Assembly (NCBI RefSeq): GCF_000235485.1
Contig: NZ_JH378893.1
Coordinates: 3,340-53,169, forward strand
Reading direction: 5' to 3'
DNA length: 49,830 bases
Source of the DNA: Streptococcus sp. oral taxon 058 str. F0407
GTDB lineage: Bacteria > Bacillota > Bacilli > Lactobacillales > Streptococcaceae
Shown: positions 10,071 to 19,343 of the stretch, piece after piece
Layout of the letters: the number at the start of each line of letters is the position of its first letter
How positions within the stretch are numbered: the stretch's first letter is position 1
Position numbers and translations under genes: made by a program
The notes under the pieces: generated by a model
Told to the model about the DNA's origin: nothing
Seen by the model: the letters and a program-made list of their open reading frames with translations, nothing else
Database searches by the model: none

Positions 10071-10089
10071 AAACCTCGCTTTCGCGAGG
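10071..10089 (-). terminator. Terminator of the ABC exporter operon
   Basis: On the minus strand a CCTCGC/GCGAGG stem closed by a GAAA tetraloop is followed by TTTTTC. It sits 6 nt past the permease stop. Confidence 0.85.
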
Positions 10090-10094
10090 CTCTC

Positions 10095-11294
10095 CTATTT
10101 GTAAGCTAAGGCACGTTTAAAGCTTTTCCATAGGCCTAAGTCATCTGTCTGAAGGACTAGGCTGGCATACATGCGGCCGATAAAGACCGTTGCAGTCACT
10201 GCAAAAACGACTGTAATCGCTAGTGAAATCCAAGCTTCTAAGTCATTTGCATACCCATTAATGGCTCTGAAGGGCATAAAGAAGGTTGAAATGAAAGGAA
10301 TGTAGGAACCAATTTTCAAAACCAAATTGTCCCCTGCAGCACCTAGAGAGGTCACACCGACAAATCCGGCTATAATCAAGATCATCAATGGCGACAAGGC
10401 CTTGCCTGCATCCTCAGGCCGAGAAACCATGGAACCTAGAAAGGCTGCCAAAACAACGTACATAAAGAGGCTGACTAAGACAAACAATAAAGTATTGAGT
10501 GAGAAGGCCTCTCCCAAGTGGTTTAAAATACCAGACTGGGCCAAGATAGGGAGGTCTTTAAAGAGAAGTAGCGCAGCAACTCCACCCACGACGTAAATCC
10601 CAACATGGGTCAAAATCACAAGAAGCAAGGCAATCATGCGAGCGTAGAAATAATGGCTAGCTCGAATACTAGAGAAGACCACTTCCATGATTTTGGTTCC
10701 TTTTTCACTAGCCACTTCCTGCGCAGTGACACTAGCATAGGTAATCAAGATCATATAAAGGAAGAAGCCGAGACCTGCAGCCGCAATGGTTTGGACCATC
10801 TTTTTATTTTCTTTGGATTCGTCAATCTTCTCAGTAAAGTCAACAGTTTGAGCCAGGAGTTTTTCCTGTTCTTGAGACAAATTAGCTGCCGAGCGATTGA
10901 GTTGGTATTGAAGCTCATTGAGCTTATTGGTTACTGCTAGTTTGATACCTGTTTCAAGAGAAGTTTCACCGTGATAGACGGCCTTAAGGACACTACCCTC
11001 TTGATCAATAGTTAGATAACCCTTGATCTTTTCATCCTTGATAGCAGCTTGGGCACTGGCTTCATCCTGATAGTCAAAGTTAATGCCATTGGTACCCTTG
11101 AGCCCTTCTGCCACAGTTGGAACAGTTGTTACCACTGCTACCTTGCTATTCTTGGCCATAGAAGACCCTTGGAGATAGCCGATTCCTACAGATAATCCTA
11201 AAAAGAGAAACGGCGAAATCACCATAAAGAAGAAACTCCAGGACTTGACATGTCGCAGATAAGTTTCTTTAATAACTACCCACATATTTCTCAT
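10095..11294 (-). CDS. ABC-2 type exporter permease (NatB/YhaP-like)
   Basis: A 399-residue membrane protein with the ABC-2 layout: one N-terminal helix (about 18-42), a long extracytoplasmic domain (about 45-170) and five or six helices between about 172 and 385. The motif EVASEKGTKIMEVVFSS in the middle is typical of NatB/YhaP permeases. It pairs with the ATPase encoded just upstream, whose stop overlaps this start by 4 nt. Members of the family extrude Na+, drugs or peptides; the substrate cannot be read from the sequence. Confidence 0.88.
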   Translation of the reverse strand: MRNMWVVIKETYLRHVKSWSFFFMVISPFLFLGLSVGIGYLQGSSMAKNSKVAVVTTVPTVAEGLKGTNGINFDYQDEASAQAAIKDEKIKGYLTIDQEGSVLKAVYHGETSLETGIKLAVTNKLNELQYQLNRSAANLSQEQEKLLAQTVDFTEKIDESKENKKMVQTIAAAGLGFFLYMILITYASVTAQEVASEKGTKIMEVVFSSIRASHYFYARMIALLLVILTHVGIYVVGGVAALLLFKDLPILAQSGILNHLGEAFSLNTLLFVLVSLFMYVVLAAFLGSMVSRPEDAGKALSPLMILIIAGFVGVTSLGAAGDNLVLKIGSYIPFISTFFMPFRAINGYANDLEAWISLAITVVFAVTATVFIGRMYASLVLQTDDLGLWKSFKRALAYK

Positions 11295-12184
11295 ACTTCC
11301 ACCCCTGATTCTAGTTTAAAGATTTCATCGATTGTTGGAGCTTGTTGGTCAAAGGTCGCGATGTATTGACCTTGAGTGAGGATTTGGAAGAGTTCCCTTC
11401 CAGCACTCTCATCATCTAAGATCAATTTCCAACTGCCTTGCTTGGTCAAGCTCACCTGTTTGACATGAGGAAGACTTTCCAGTTCTTCCTTGCTTCGTTC
11501 ACTTGAAACAAAGAGACGCGTTTTACCGTATTGATTGCGAACTTCTTGGACTGGTCCATGCAAGACCACACGCCCATCTCGAATCATGAGAATATCATCG
11601 CAAAGCTCCTCGACATTGGTCATGACATGGTCTGAAAAGATAATGGTCGCACCACGCTCTTTTTCTTTCAGAATGACCTGCTTGAGCAGCTCAGTATTGA
11701 CTGGATCCAGCCCACTAAAAGGCTCATCCAGGATAATCAAGTCTGGTTCATGGATCAGGGTGATAATCAACTGAATTTTCTGCTGATTTCCTTTTGAGAG
11801 GCTCTTGATTTTATCTGTTAATTTCCCCTTAACTTCCAGTTTTTCCATCCATTGAGGGAGTTTTTCCTTGACCTCCTTAGCATCCATGCCTTTTAGAGTA
11901 GCCAAGTAGCGAACTTGCTCAAGAACTGTCAACTTGGGCATGAGACTGCGTTCTTCAGGCAAATAACCTATCCGAGCGTAAGTCTCCTGACGAATATCCT
12001 GCCCATCCAGACTAATCTCTCCTTGATAGTCCAAAAATTTCAAAATACTGTGGAAAATCGTTGTTTTCCCAGAACCATTTTTCCCGACCAGCCCCAGAAT
12101 CCGTCCTGGACTTGCTTGAAAATCTACACCAAACAAGACTTGCTTGGAACCGAAACTTTTCTCTAGATTTCTTACTTCTAGCAT
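11291..12184 (-). CDS. ABC transporter ATPase (NatA-like)
   Basis: A 297-residue nucleotide-binding subunit. Walker A is LVGKNGSGKTT (about 31-41), the signature is LSKGNQQK (about 127-134), Walker B is LIILDEPFSGLDP and the switch His is in FSDHVM. The signature departs from LSGGQ, as is common in the NatA branch. A C-terminal domain of about 80 residues (from about 215) is typical of exporters with a single ATPase gene. GGAGG precedes the ATG. It drives the ABC-2 permease downstream; together they form a two-gene exporter operon. Confidence 0.92.
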   Translation of the reverse strand: MLEVRNLEKSFGSKQVLFGVDFQASPGRILGLVGKNGSGKTTIFHSILKFLDYQGEISLDGQDIRQETYARIGYLPEERSLMPKLTVLEQVRYLATLKGMDAKEVKEKLPQWMEKLEVKGKLTDKIKSLSKGNQQKIQLIITLIHEPDLIILDEPFSGLDPVNTELLKQVILKEKERGATIIFSDHVMTNVEELCDDILMIRDGRVVLHGPVQEVRNQYGKTRLFVSSERSKEELESLPHVKQVSLTKQGSWKLILDDESAGRELFQILTQGQYIATFDQQAPTIDEIFKLESGVEV

Positions 12185-12211
12185 TTTCCACCTCCGAAAT
12201 ATGTTGCACTT

Positions 12212-12240
12212 ATTATACTCCTTTTTGATAGCCTTTACAA
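12212..12240 (-). promoter_or_regulatory. Promoter of the ABC exporter operon
   Basis: TTGTAA (12235-12240), a 17-nt spacer and TATAAT (12212-12217), ending 27 nt before the ATPase ATG. Confidence 0.65.
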
Positions 12241-12403
12241 GGATTTATGTACATTTTTATCTTGTTCATCCTTCCTTAGAAACTAAACTCTCTAAGATTT
12301 TTGAGTACCCAAGTGATAGACCAATTATAACCCAATAAAGTATAGCTGAAAGCTTTTACTCCCCAATTGTTCATTTTTGATCCTGAACTGTCTTCTTGAA
12401 ACT

Positions 12404-12428
12404 AAAAATCCACCCCGAAGGATGGATT
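12404..12428 (-). terminator. pheT terminator with UUCG tetraloop
   Basis: Minus-strand RNA: AATCCATCC, loop TTCG, GGGTGGATT, then a T run. The 9-bp stem has one G-U pair. It lies 6 nt after the pheT stop. Confidence 0.88.
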
Positions 12429-12434
12429 GATGCT

Positions 12435-14840
12435 TTAACGCACTTCTGCATGGACTCTTTCTTCGAGAGAAGTTTGGATTTTTTCCATATAGCGTGCGAC
12501 TTCTTCGTCCGTCAAGCTATCTTCTGGATTTTGGAAGGTTAGGCTATAAGCCATTGACTTCATGCCAAGTCCCAATTTTTCACCTGAGAAGACGTCAAAG
12601 AGTTTAATATCTGTCAAACGTTTCACGCCTGCAGCTTGGATAGCGTCTACAACTTCTTGATGGCTAGTTTCTGCTTTGAGAAGAAGGGCAATATCACGGC
12701 TGACTGCTGGGAATTTCGTGATTTCCACGAATGGAGCCGCTGGTTGTAGAGCAGCTTCGATGGCTGAAAGGTTGAGCTCCGCTACATAAGTTTCTGGGAT
12801 ATCGTAAGCCTTGGCAGTGACTGGATGTACTTGTCCAAGAAAACCAAGAACTTGGTCACCGAGTGAAATCACGGCTGTACGTCCTGGGTGAAGGCTAGCG
12901 ATTTCAGAAGTTGCAGTATAGGTCACTTGGAGTCCCAAACGAGCAAAGAGGGCTTCAAGGATTCCCTTAGCATAGAAGAAATCAACTGGAACCGCTGCTG
13001 TTTGGAAGTCTTTTTCTGCGACCAATCCTGTCAAGGCAAAGGCAAAGCTGTTGATTTCGTTTGGTAGGTCTTCTTTGGGATTGCCTGTTTGTTCAAAGAC
13101 TTTTCCAATCTCGTAAAGAGCCAAGTTTTTGTTCTTACGCGCTACGTTGTAAGCAACTGTATCAAGGATACCTGAGACCATATTTTGACGGAGGACAGAA
13201 CGGTCCACTGTCATTGGCCACATGAGTTCCGTAAGGTTGCTTGGTTGAGCTGTGAACTCAACTGCTTTTTCAGGAGTTGTTAAAGCGTAAGTGATGATCT
13301 CTGTCAAGCCTGCCCCTTCAGCGATAGTACGGACTTGGCGACGAAGTTTTTGTGTCGCTGTCAATTCACCAGCTGTACCGTCATCTTTGGGAAGACTGGT
13401 TGGCAAGCGGTCATACCCATAGATACGAGCGATTTCTTCAAAGAGGTCGGCTTCGATAGTGATATCCCAACGACGACGTGGAACACTGACAGTGAAGGCT
13501 TCCGCATTTCCAGAAAGGCCAAAGCCAAGGCGACGGAAGACATCTTCCACATCAGAGTATGAAAGCTCTGTACCGAGGACACGGTTAACGTCTGCAAGAG
13601 TTGAAGAAACCTCCACATCAGAAGTATCAAGTTCACCAGCTGAAACGATGCCTTTACGCACCGTCGCACCGGCAAGTTCCGCAATCAGGCTAGCTGCAGC
13701 ATCAAGGGCTTCGTTAACAGTTGCCACATTGATCCCTTTTTCAAAGCGAGAAGATGACTCAGAGCGTAGGTTAAGACGACCACTGGTCTTACGGATAGAT
13801 TTTCCATTGAAAACAGCTGCTTCAAGGACAACACGACTAGAGTTCTCAGAGATTTCTGTTGCTTGACCACCCATGACACCTGCAAGGGCTACTGGTTTGT
13901 CAGCCACAGTAATGACTAGGTCATTTGTTTCCAAATCACGTTCTTCACCATCCAAGGTCACCAATTTCTCACCAGCACGCGCTTCACGCACACGGATGTC
14001 AGTCCCTTCAAAGGTATCCAAGTCAAAGGCATGCATAGGTTGACCAAAGTATAGCAGGATATAGTTGGTCACGTCCACTACGTTATTGATGGGGCGGATA
14101 CCTTCGTTCATGAGGAGATTTTGCAACCATTGTGGACTTGGTGCGATGGTTACATTGTCCAAGATACGGGCTGCATAGTAAGGAGCCTTGTCTGTGTCAA
14201 TGTTGACAGAAAGAGCATCTGCTGCACTTTCATTGGTTTCTGTTAAACTGAATTCTTTAAAGCTGATCGCCTTGTCATAGATGGCTGCCACTTCGTGCGC
14301 TACGCCCCGCATAGATAGAGCATCTGCACGGTTTGGTGTGATAGAAAGTTCGATGATTTCATCATCCAAGTCTAGGTAAGAAAAGACTTCGTCCCCAGGA
14401 ACTGCATCTTGAGGCAAGATTTGAATGCCATCTGCAAATTCCTTTGGCACAACTGAGTCAGAAATCCCCAATTCACCAAGTGAACAGATCATCCCAAGCG
14501 ACTCCAAGCCACGGATTTTCCCTTTTTTGATTTTATAGTTGTCAGCGATACGAGCTCCTGGAAGAGCCACCATGACCTTGATGCCTGCACGCACATTTGG
14601 AGCACCACAGACGATTTGGCGGGCTTCTTCTTCGCCAACATTAACCTGACAAACATGGAGGTGAGTTTCTGGCACATCTTCGCAAGACAAGACCTCACCG
14701 ACGACAATTTTTGAGAGACCGGCAGCAGGTGATTCGACACCTTCTACCTCGATCCCTGTGGTTGACATTTTTTCAGCCAACTCTTGTGATGGCACATCAA
14801 TGTCCACCAATTCTTTTAACCATTTATAACTAACTAACAT
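12435..14840 (-). CDS. pheT: Phenylalanine-tRNA ligase beta subunit
   Basis: An 801-residue protein of full bacterial length. The N-terminus [17 protein letters not shown] and the tRNA-binding EMAP-like domain (about 40-150, with [11 protein letters not shown]) are followed by the B3/B4 editing domain ([22 protein letters not shown], about 165-370), the B5 domain (about 405-475) and a catalytic-like domain. The C-terminal anticodon-binding FDX-ACB domain is about 705-800 ([12 protein letters not shown]). It forms the alpha2beta2 enzyme with PheS. In most streptococci pheS and pheT are close; here a foreign gene and a 230-base spacer intervene, and no strong Shine-Dalgarno sequence precedes the ATG. 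Confidence 0.97.
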   Translation of the reverse strand: MLVSYKWLKELVDIDVPSQELAEKMSTTGIEVEGVESPAAGLSKIVVGEVLSCEDVPETHLHVCQVNVGEEEARQIVCGAPNVRAGIKVMVALPGARIADNYKIKKGKIRGLESLGMICSLGELGISDSVVPKEFADGIQILPQDAVPGDEVFSYLDLDDEIIELSITPNRADALSMRGVAHEVAAIYDKAISFKEFSLTETNESAADALSVNIDTDKAPYYAARILDNVTIAPSPQWLQNLLMNEGIRPINNVVDVTNYILLYFGQPMHAFDLDTFEGTDIRVREARAGEKLVTLDGEERDLETNDLVITVADKPVALAGVMGGQATEISENSSRVVLEAAVFNGKSIRKTSGRLNLRSESSSRFEKGINVATVNEALDAAASLIAELAGATVRKGIVSAGELDTSDVEVSSTLADVNRVLGTELSYSDVEDVFRRLGFGLSGNAEAFTVSVPRRRWDITIEADLFEEIARIYGYDRLPTSLPKDDGTAGELTATQKLRRQVRTIAEGAGLTEIITYALTTPEKAVEFTAQPSNLTELMWPMTVDRSVLRQNMVSGILDTVAYNVARKNKNLALYEIGKVFEQTGNPKEDLPNEINSFAFALTGLVAEKDFQTAAVPVDFFYAKGILEALFARLGLQVTYTATSEIASLHPGRTAVISLGDQVLGFLGQVHPVTAKAYDIPETYVAELNLSAIEAALQPAAPFVEITKFPAVSRDIALLLKAETSHQEVVDAIQAAGVKRLTDIKLFDVFSGEKLGLGMKSMAYSLTFQNPEDSLTDEEVARYMEKIQTSLEERVHAEVR

Positions 14841-15071
14841 ATGTAAGATACCAAGGGCTATGCTGAAATCTAGATGACTTTCCTAGATTTCTTTTGGCCC
14901 TCGTTTAGATCCTTTCATTTTGTGTTTTCCAGCCCGAGGCTGTCTTAGGAAGAGCTCTTATCTCTTACCATCTCTATAGAATAAAAGTTTTTAGCCACAA
15001 CTCTGTGAACAAACTCTTTCTATAAAGTTACATTTAAATAGTAAAACTTAACTTCCCAATTAAGAACTATT
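14841..15071. other. Spacer before pheT with a 9-bp inverted repeat
   Basis: A 231-base non-coding stretch between the AT-rich insert and pheT. It contains gaaatctag (14865-14873) and ctagatttc (14883-14891), exact reverse complements around 9 nt. No T run follows on the minus strand, so it is not an obvious terminator for the upstream gene. I see no promoter I would defend. Confidence 0.5.
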
Positions 15072-15752
15072 TCATTCAACCTTCATAGAATGCTTAACTA
15101 TTTTTTCACAACCACCTTGAATTAATTTTTTTAAATTTTGATAACCAGGATGATAAACAGCATAAAAACTAAGTTCAATATTTAAATCTGAGTTTTCTGA
15201 AATTTCTTCTATTAATTCTTCTATAAAAAAAATAAAATCTTTACGCTTACTCTTCGACAAAGCACCACAAACATATATATTTAACTTTTCTTCTTTTGAA
15301 TCCTGGGACAATATTTCTAATTGTTCGATTAATTTTTTATACGATTGTTTTCTGTAGTCCTTTTTATTATCATCCTTTACTGCCGAAATTAAATTATCCA
15401 TTACAGATTCGACAACATCAGAAAATAGATCAGTTACATATGATCCGTATAGATTCCTCCAAAATGTACTTGTTTTCATAGTTAAGAATCTTAAATGACG
15501 ATCATTAATATTTGAATGATGAAATGAAGAAAAATTACTATCAGGGGATTGTTCTCTTTTAGCAGAGGGGTTTACCATAAGTATTATATTAGAAGGATTT
15601 ATGTAGTCTTTTTGATGATTTTCAATAGCTTCTTCATAGGATATATTTTCAGATGTTGCTTTATCATTATTTTTAGATTCTTTATAAATCGCAAATGAAG
15701 ATATATCACCAAACTTCTCTAAAAGTTTGTTATAGTTTTGTTCCGAAATCAT
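15072..15752 (-). CDS. AT-rich accessory protein with uracil-glycosylase-like motifs, unknown function
   Basis: A 226-residue protein starting MISEQNYNKL, with GAGGA 7 nt before the ATG; the frame also extends upstream inside pheS but without a ribosome site. Motifs spaced as in the uracil-DNA-glycosylase/DUF1643-like fold are IILMVNPSA (57-64), YVTDLF (105-110), LNIYVCGAL (157-165) and YHPGYQN (200-206). Cytosolic, with no signal peptide or membrane helix. Base composition is far from its neighbours: two 60-base rows hold 12 and 17 G/C against 29 in a pheS row, which suggests recent transfer. It begins 22 nt after pheS, so the pheS promoter and T-box would drive it. Function is not known; fold assignment is by eye. 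Confidence 0.6.
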   Translation of the reverse strand: MISEQNYNKLLEKFGDISSFAIYKESKNNDKATSENISYEEAIENHQKDYINPSNIILMVNPSAKREQSPDSNFSSFHHSNINDRHLRFLTMKTSTFWRNLYGSYVTDLFSDVVESVMDNLISAVKDDNKKDYRKQSYKKLIEQLEILSQDSKEEKLNIYVCGALSKSKRKDFIFFIEELIEEISENSDLNIELSFYAVYHPGYQNLKKLIQGGCEKIVKHSMKVE

Positions 15753-15774
15753 AAAATATCCTCGCGTTTCAATC

Positions 15775-16821
15775 TTATTTAAACTGTTCTGAGAAGCGGA
15801 TATCTCCTTGGTAGAAGCCACGGATATCGTTGATACCATAACGGAGCATAGCTACACGCTCTTGTCCAAGACCAAAGGCAAATCCAGAATAAACGGTCGC
15901 ATCGATACCACTCATCTCAAGGACACGTGGGTGAACCATACCGGCCCCCATGATTTCGATCCAACCCGTTTTCTTACATACGTTACAGCCTTCTCCGCCA
16001 CACTTGAAGCAGGAAACATCCACCTCAACAGATGGCTCAGTGAATGGGAAATAGGATGGACGCAAACGAATTTGACGCTCTTCCCCAAACATCTTTTGAA
16101 CAATCAACTGAAGCGTTCCTTGAAGATCAGCCATAGAGATGTTTTTCCCGACAACCAAGCCTTCGATTTGGTGGAATTGGTGACTATGGGTTGCATCGTC
16201 CGTATCACGGCGGAAGACACGTCCTGGTGAGATCATTTTCAAAGGACCTTTAGAGAAATCATGGGCATCCATAGCACGCGCCTGAACTGGAGACGTGTGG
16301 GTACGAAGTAAGATTTCTTCTGTGATATAAAAAGTGTCCTGCATATCACGAGCTGGGTGGTCTTTTGGAAGGTTCATACGTTCAAAGTTATAGTAGTCTT
16401 GCTCCACTTCAAAACCATCCACGACTTGGTACCCCATCCCAATAAAAATATCTTCGATTTCTTCACTAGTTTGTGTGAGAACGTGACGGTGACCAGTCGC
16501 AACTGGACGGCCTGGAAGCGTCACATCGATGCTCTCGCTAGCAAGTTGAGCCGCGACTTTCTTTTCTTCCAAAAGCTTAGCTGTTTCTTCGAAGGCTGCT
16601 GTCAAGACATCACGAGCTTCATTGACGTGTTTTCCGATAATTGGACGCATCTCAGCAGAGACATCTTTCATCCCTTTGAGGATTTCAGTAAGCGAACCCT
16701 TTTTACCAAGGACAGAGACACGCAAGTCTTGCATCTCTTTTTCATTTTCAGCAGAAATCTGCTTCAAGCTTGCTAGCGTTTCTTCGCGAAGCGCTTTTAG
16801 TTGTTCTTCAATAGTTGACAT
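15775..16821 (-). CDS. pheS: Phenylalanine-tRNA ligase alpha subunit
   Basis: A 348-residue class II synthetase subunit. The N-terminal coiled coil (1-85, [19 protein letters not shown]) binds tRNA. The catalytic core follows: motif 1 region around [20 protein letters not shown], motif 2 with [22 protein letters not shown] and motif 3 with [19 protein letters not shown]. The Cys-rich insert [17 protein letters not shown] is usual for Firmicutes PheS. The start at 16821 has GGAGGAATT before it; longer readings run into the T-box leader and are not coding. It charges tRNA-Phe together with PheT. Confidence 0.97.
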   Translation of the reverse strand: MSTIEEQLKALREETLASLKQISAENEKEMQDLRVSVLGKKGSLTEILKGMKDVSAEMRPIIGKHVNEARDVLTAAFEETAKLLEEKKVAAQLASESIDVTLPGRPVATGHRHVLTQTSEEIEDIFIGMGYQVVDGFEVEQDYYNFERMNLPKDHPARDMQDTFYITEEILLRTHTSPVQARAMDAHDFSKGPLKMISPGRVFRRDTDDATHSHQFHQIEGLVVGKNISMADLQGTLQLIVQKMFGEERQIRLRPSYFPFTEPSVEVDVSCFKCGGEGCNVCKKTGWIEIMGAGMVHPRVLEMSGIDATVYSGFAFGLGQERVAMLRYGINDIRGFYQGDIRFSEQFK

Positions 16822-16854
16822 AATTCCTCCATCATTCTCTCGTAGATAAAAAGA

Positions 16855-17049
16855 AAACCACATGCCAAAAACTCCACTCGGAGCGTTGACACGCGGTACC
16901 ATCCGTTTCATCTGACAAGTCAGACCTTCATTTCTAAATCCATGCACAAGTGAATTCACCCAGCTTTCATATAGAGAGCTTGCAGTCACGGCTCTCCTCC
17001 CTGATATACTTCCCTTGAGTTACTAGTCTTGCAGATTCCTATTCAATTA
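16855..17049 (-). promoter_or_regulatory. T-box riboswitch (tRNA-Phe) upstream of pheS
   Basis: The conserved T-box core appears on the minus strand as TGGTACCGCG (16892-16903). It is followed by an alternative terminator stem (GCTCC-gagt-GGAGT, about 16868-16885) and a T run. In the Stem I region the triplet TTC (Phe codon, 16952-16954), followed by A, fits a specifier. Uncharged tRNA-Phe would stabilise the antiterminator and allow pheS transcription. Confidence 0.88.
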
Positions 17050-17055
17050 CTATTT

Positions 17056-17084
17056 AGTTTATCAGATTTTTACCATTCTTGCAA
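17056..17084 (-). promoter_or_regulatory. pheS promoter
   Basis: TTGCAA (17079-17084), a 17-nt spacer and TAAACT (17056-17061) with TGA before it. It initiates just ahead of the T-box leader. Confidence 0.6.
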
Positions 17085-17092
17085 GACCTATC

Positions 17093-17743
17093 TCACTTCT
17101 GCTTACCTTTAAATCGCCATTGGAAGCGAAGCTTGTCATAGAAGGGAAATTCGATAAACAGGACTCCCAAGCCCACACAGAGACTGGCAAGGACATCTGA
17201 TGGATAATGAACTCCCAGATAGACCCTTGATACCAACACACTAACTAGGTAAAGACCAAGGACGATTTGTACGATTCCTCTCCAGACTGGATCTTTCATC
17301 CGTTGACTGAGAATGACAATCAAAGAGCCTATCATCAAGGTTACAGCCAGAGAATGGCCGCTTGGGAAGGAAAATCCCTTCTCCTCTACCAAGTGTAAGA
17401 TAGCTGGTCGTGGGCGCTGGTAGATATTTTTAAAGGTCACGATTAAAAGACCTGCCAAAGCCAGATTTCCAAGCATGAAGTAGCTTTCTATCTTCCACTG
17501 CTTACGATAAAAGATAAAGGCTGCGATGGCAACCCAAGTGATAATCACTGGGATATCGATCAGGCGTGTAAGGGCACGGAACAGAACTGTCAAATAATCT
17601 GGCAAGTCCCCACGAAGGACAGTCTGAATCGGTTGATCAAAACCGACCAGCATTTCAGGGTAAAACTTAACCATATAGCCAAGAAGGACGAAAAGTAAAA
17701 GGGCAAAACTGCCCTTCATTAAAAATGTTTGTTTATCTCTCAT
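17093..17743 (-). CDS. PAP2-family membrane phosphatase
   Basis: A 216-residue protein with about six membrane helices. The three phosphatase motifs are present: KNIYQRPRP (about 104-112), FPSGHS (about 126-131) and SRVYLGVHYPSDV (about 172-184), with the catalytic His in the last two. Such enzymes dephosphorylate lipid phosphates such as undecaprenyl pyrophosphate or phosphatidylglycerol phosphate. The start overlaps the end of ribU by 11 nt, so the two are coupled and both follow the FMN riboswitch. Whether it acts on a flavin-related phosphate or a lipid cannot be told from the sequence. Confidence 0.9.
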   Translation of the reverse strand: MRDKQTFLMKGSFALLLFVLLGYMVKFYPEMLVGFDQPIQTVLRGDLPDYLTVLFRALTRLIDIPVIITWVAIAAFIFYRKQWKIESYFMLGNLALAGLLIVTFKNIYQRPRPAILHLVEEKGFSFPSGHSLAVTLMIGSLIVILSQRMKDPVWRGIVQIVLGLYLVSVLVSRVYLGVHYPSDVLASLCVGLGVLFIEFPFYDKLRFQWRFKGKQK

Positions 17744-18296
17744 AATGTTTTAAGGTTGGTTTCAAGAGGACGTTTAACAACCAGAATGAAACAGCAAAGA
17801 TGATACCCTCAATCAAGTTAAAAGGTAAAACCATAGTCATCAAGTAGTTAGAAAGTCCTATAATTTCTCTAATATCAAAGTTGGCAAACTGCGCGTACAA
17901 AGGAACCGCATAGACATAGTTGAGAACCAACATGGCAGAAGTCAATCCAATAGTTCCCGTTAGAGATGCTAGTAGGAAACGAAGGGTGCTACGCTCCTTT
18001 TTCCAAATCAAACCAAAAGCGATAACAAAAACTCCCAAGGCTACAATATTCATTGGCAAGCCAATGTAGGTATTCACTCCCTGGCTATTCAGAAGCAACT
18101 TCAAGAGTGATCGAAGCAAGAGAATCCCTAGAGCAGCAGGCAAATCCATCACCACCAAGCCCACAAGGACTGGCAAGATACTAAACTCGATCTTGAGGAA
18201 GGTCGCCGCTGGTAAAAGCGGAAAGTCAAAGTACATCAGCACAAATGAGATGGCTGATAAAATCGCAATGGTCGAAAGTCGACGTGTGTTTGTCAT
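17733..18296 (-). CDS. ribU: Riboflavin ECF transporter substrate-binding subunit
   Basis: A 187-residue hydrophobic protein with about six helices, beginning MTNTRRLSTIAILSAISFVLMYFDFP. The N-terminal arrangement and FLKIEFSILPVLVGLVVMDLPAALGI are typical of RibU S-components, which capture riboflavin and dock on the shared ECF energy module (not in this window). The start is set at the ATG 18296 because GGAGG lies 8 nt upstream; a TTG at 18311 would place that site inside the gene. The FMN riboswitch directly upstream confirms the flavin role. Confidence 0.93.
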   Translation of the reverse strand: MTNTRRLSTIAILSAISFVLMYFDFPLLPAATFLKIEFSILPVLVGLVVMDLPAALGILLLRSLLKLLLNSQGVNTYIGLPMNIVALGVFVIAFGLIWKKERSTLRFLLASLTGTIGLTSAMLVLNYVYAVPLYAQFANFDIREIIGLSNYLMTMVLPFNLIEGIIFAVSFWLLNVLLKPTLKHYER

Positions 18297-18305
18297 AACA
18301 GGTTC

Positions 18306-18339
18306 CTCCAATTTTCTATAAAATCAGAAGAAGTTGGAA
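18306..18339 (-). promoter_or_regulatory. Hairpin that would hide the ribU ribosome site
   Basis: ttggaa (18334-18339) can pair with ctccaa (18306-18311), five Watson-Crick pairs plus one G-U, covering GGAG of the ribU Shine-Dalgarno sequence. This suggests that the FMN riboswitch controls translation. I saw no convincing intrinsic terminator in the expression platform. Confidence 0.5.
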
Positions 18340-18451
18340 AGGATCCCTCTATCTATTCTCACTTTTTATATCCCAAAAGTTCCCCCTCACTCTTTTGAGC
18401 AAGCGGTTGCAATTTATCTATAAACTCATCCGAACAGACAAAGCTATTCTT

Positions 18452-18672
18452 TCGTCTTCTCCCATCCAGACTATACTGTCGGTTGTGGAATCGCACCACA
18501 TCAGCTTGCGCTCGCGGACTTATTTGGCTAAGGTATTTTAGATTTATCTAGGCGTCGCAGTCAAAGATAATACTTAAAGTATATCGAGACAAGACAACGA
18601 CGAGAAAGCTAAAACAGCTAGTCAAATTTACCGCCGGTCGGGAATCTCACCCTGCCCTGAAGACCCTTTAAT
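18452..18672 (-). promoter_or_regulatory. FMN riboswitch (RFN element) upstream of ribU
   Basis: The minus strand carries the RFN consensus: CTTCAGGGCAGGGTGAGATT, CCCGACCGGCGGT, GTCCGCGAGCGC, GATGTGGTGCGATTCCACA and ACCGACAGTATAGTCTGGAT, ending GGGAGAAGA. One variable stem between CGGCGGT and GTCCGC is enlarged to about 105 nt and can itself pair (ATTTGACTA with TAGCCAAAT, and GTTTTAG with CTAAAA). Confidence 0.95.
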
Positions 18673-18708
18673 CATAACAAAAAACGCTTGCAAGTGCAAG
18701 CATTTTGT

Positions 18709-19212
18709 TTATTTCAGTTTATCCGCTTCATATGTGTGAACGAGCTCTAAACCAGCAAAATTTTGCTGACGAAGAGCCTCATAGACAATCATGCAGACGG
18801 TATTAGACACATTGAGGCTGCGAACATGTTCATCATTCATAGGGATACGGAGAGCTTTCTCTGGATGTTCACGCATAAAGTCCTCTGGCAAACCCTTATC
18901 CTCACGTCCAAAGAGAAAATAGTGGTCCTCATCGCTTGCTAAATCTGCCTCAGAATACACTTTCTCAGCAAATTTCGAAATCAGATAAACTTGCCCTTTC
19001 ATCTGAGACATAAAGTCTGCCAAGTTATCATAAAAATGAATCTCTAACTTATCCCAATAATCCAAACCTGCTCGCTTCATCTTGCGATCATCAATGGGAA
19101 AGCCCATTGGCTTGATGATGTGGAGGGGAGAATTGGTCGCAGCGCAGGTACGCGCGATGTTGCCCGTATTTTGTGGAATCTGAGGTTCAAATAAAACAAT
19201 GTGATTTGTCAT
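18709..19212 (-). CDS. trmL: tRNA (cytidine(34)-2'-O)-methyltransferase
   Basis: A 167-residue SPOUT methyltransferase. [21 protein letters not shown] is the TrmL N-terminus. The trefoil-knot SAM site is formed by [11 protein letters not shown] (about 96-106), [19 protein letters not shown] (about 116-134) and the C-terminal helix. It methylates the wobble ribose of tRNA-Leu isoacceptors. The start at 19212 has AAGGAAG upstream; a longer frame into the leader is not supported. A structured RNA with its own terminator lies between promoter and gene. Confidence 0.93.
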   Translation of the reverse strand: MTNHIVLFEPQIPQNTGNIARTCAATNSPLHIIKPMGFPIDDRKMKRAGLDYWDKLEIHFYDNLADFMSQMKGQVYLISKFAEKVYSEADLASDEDHYFLFGREDKGLPEDFMREHPEKALRIPMNDEHVRSLNVSNTVCMIVYEALRQQNFAGLELVHTYEADKLK

Positions 19213-19234
19213 AATTGGCTTCCTTTTATCATTG

Positions 19235-19338
19235 CAAAAAAATAGCCACACTGCCCGGAGTCAAGCTCAGCAAACAGCGTGGTTAAGGCGTCGTTAACTT
19301 ACCTCACAACAGGTTTGAAGTAAATCAGCGAAACTACT
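19235..19338 (-). ncRNA. Structured leader or small RNA upstream of trmL
   Basis: From a promoter at 19344-19371 an RNA of about 100 nt would end in an intrinsic terminator: CCACGCTG (19275-19282) pairs with CAGTGTGG (19246-19253), one G-U, followed by CTATTTTTTT. The interior has short complementary segments (for example TTAACGACGCCTTAA). It could be a free small RNA or an attenuator controlling trmL. I do not recognise the family. Confidence 0.5.
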
Positions 19339-19343
19339 TCCTT

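Noticed and set aside
16822..16989. N-terminal extension of PheS
   Set aside because: The added residues come from the T-box and terminator, and the Shine-Dalgarno sequence sits before the 16821 start.
18520..18625. BOX or RUP repeat in the FMN riboswitch
   Set aside because: The sequence does not match the BOX or RUP consensus as I remember it; self-pairing as a riboswitch stem explains it equally well.
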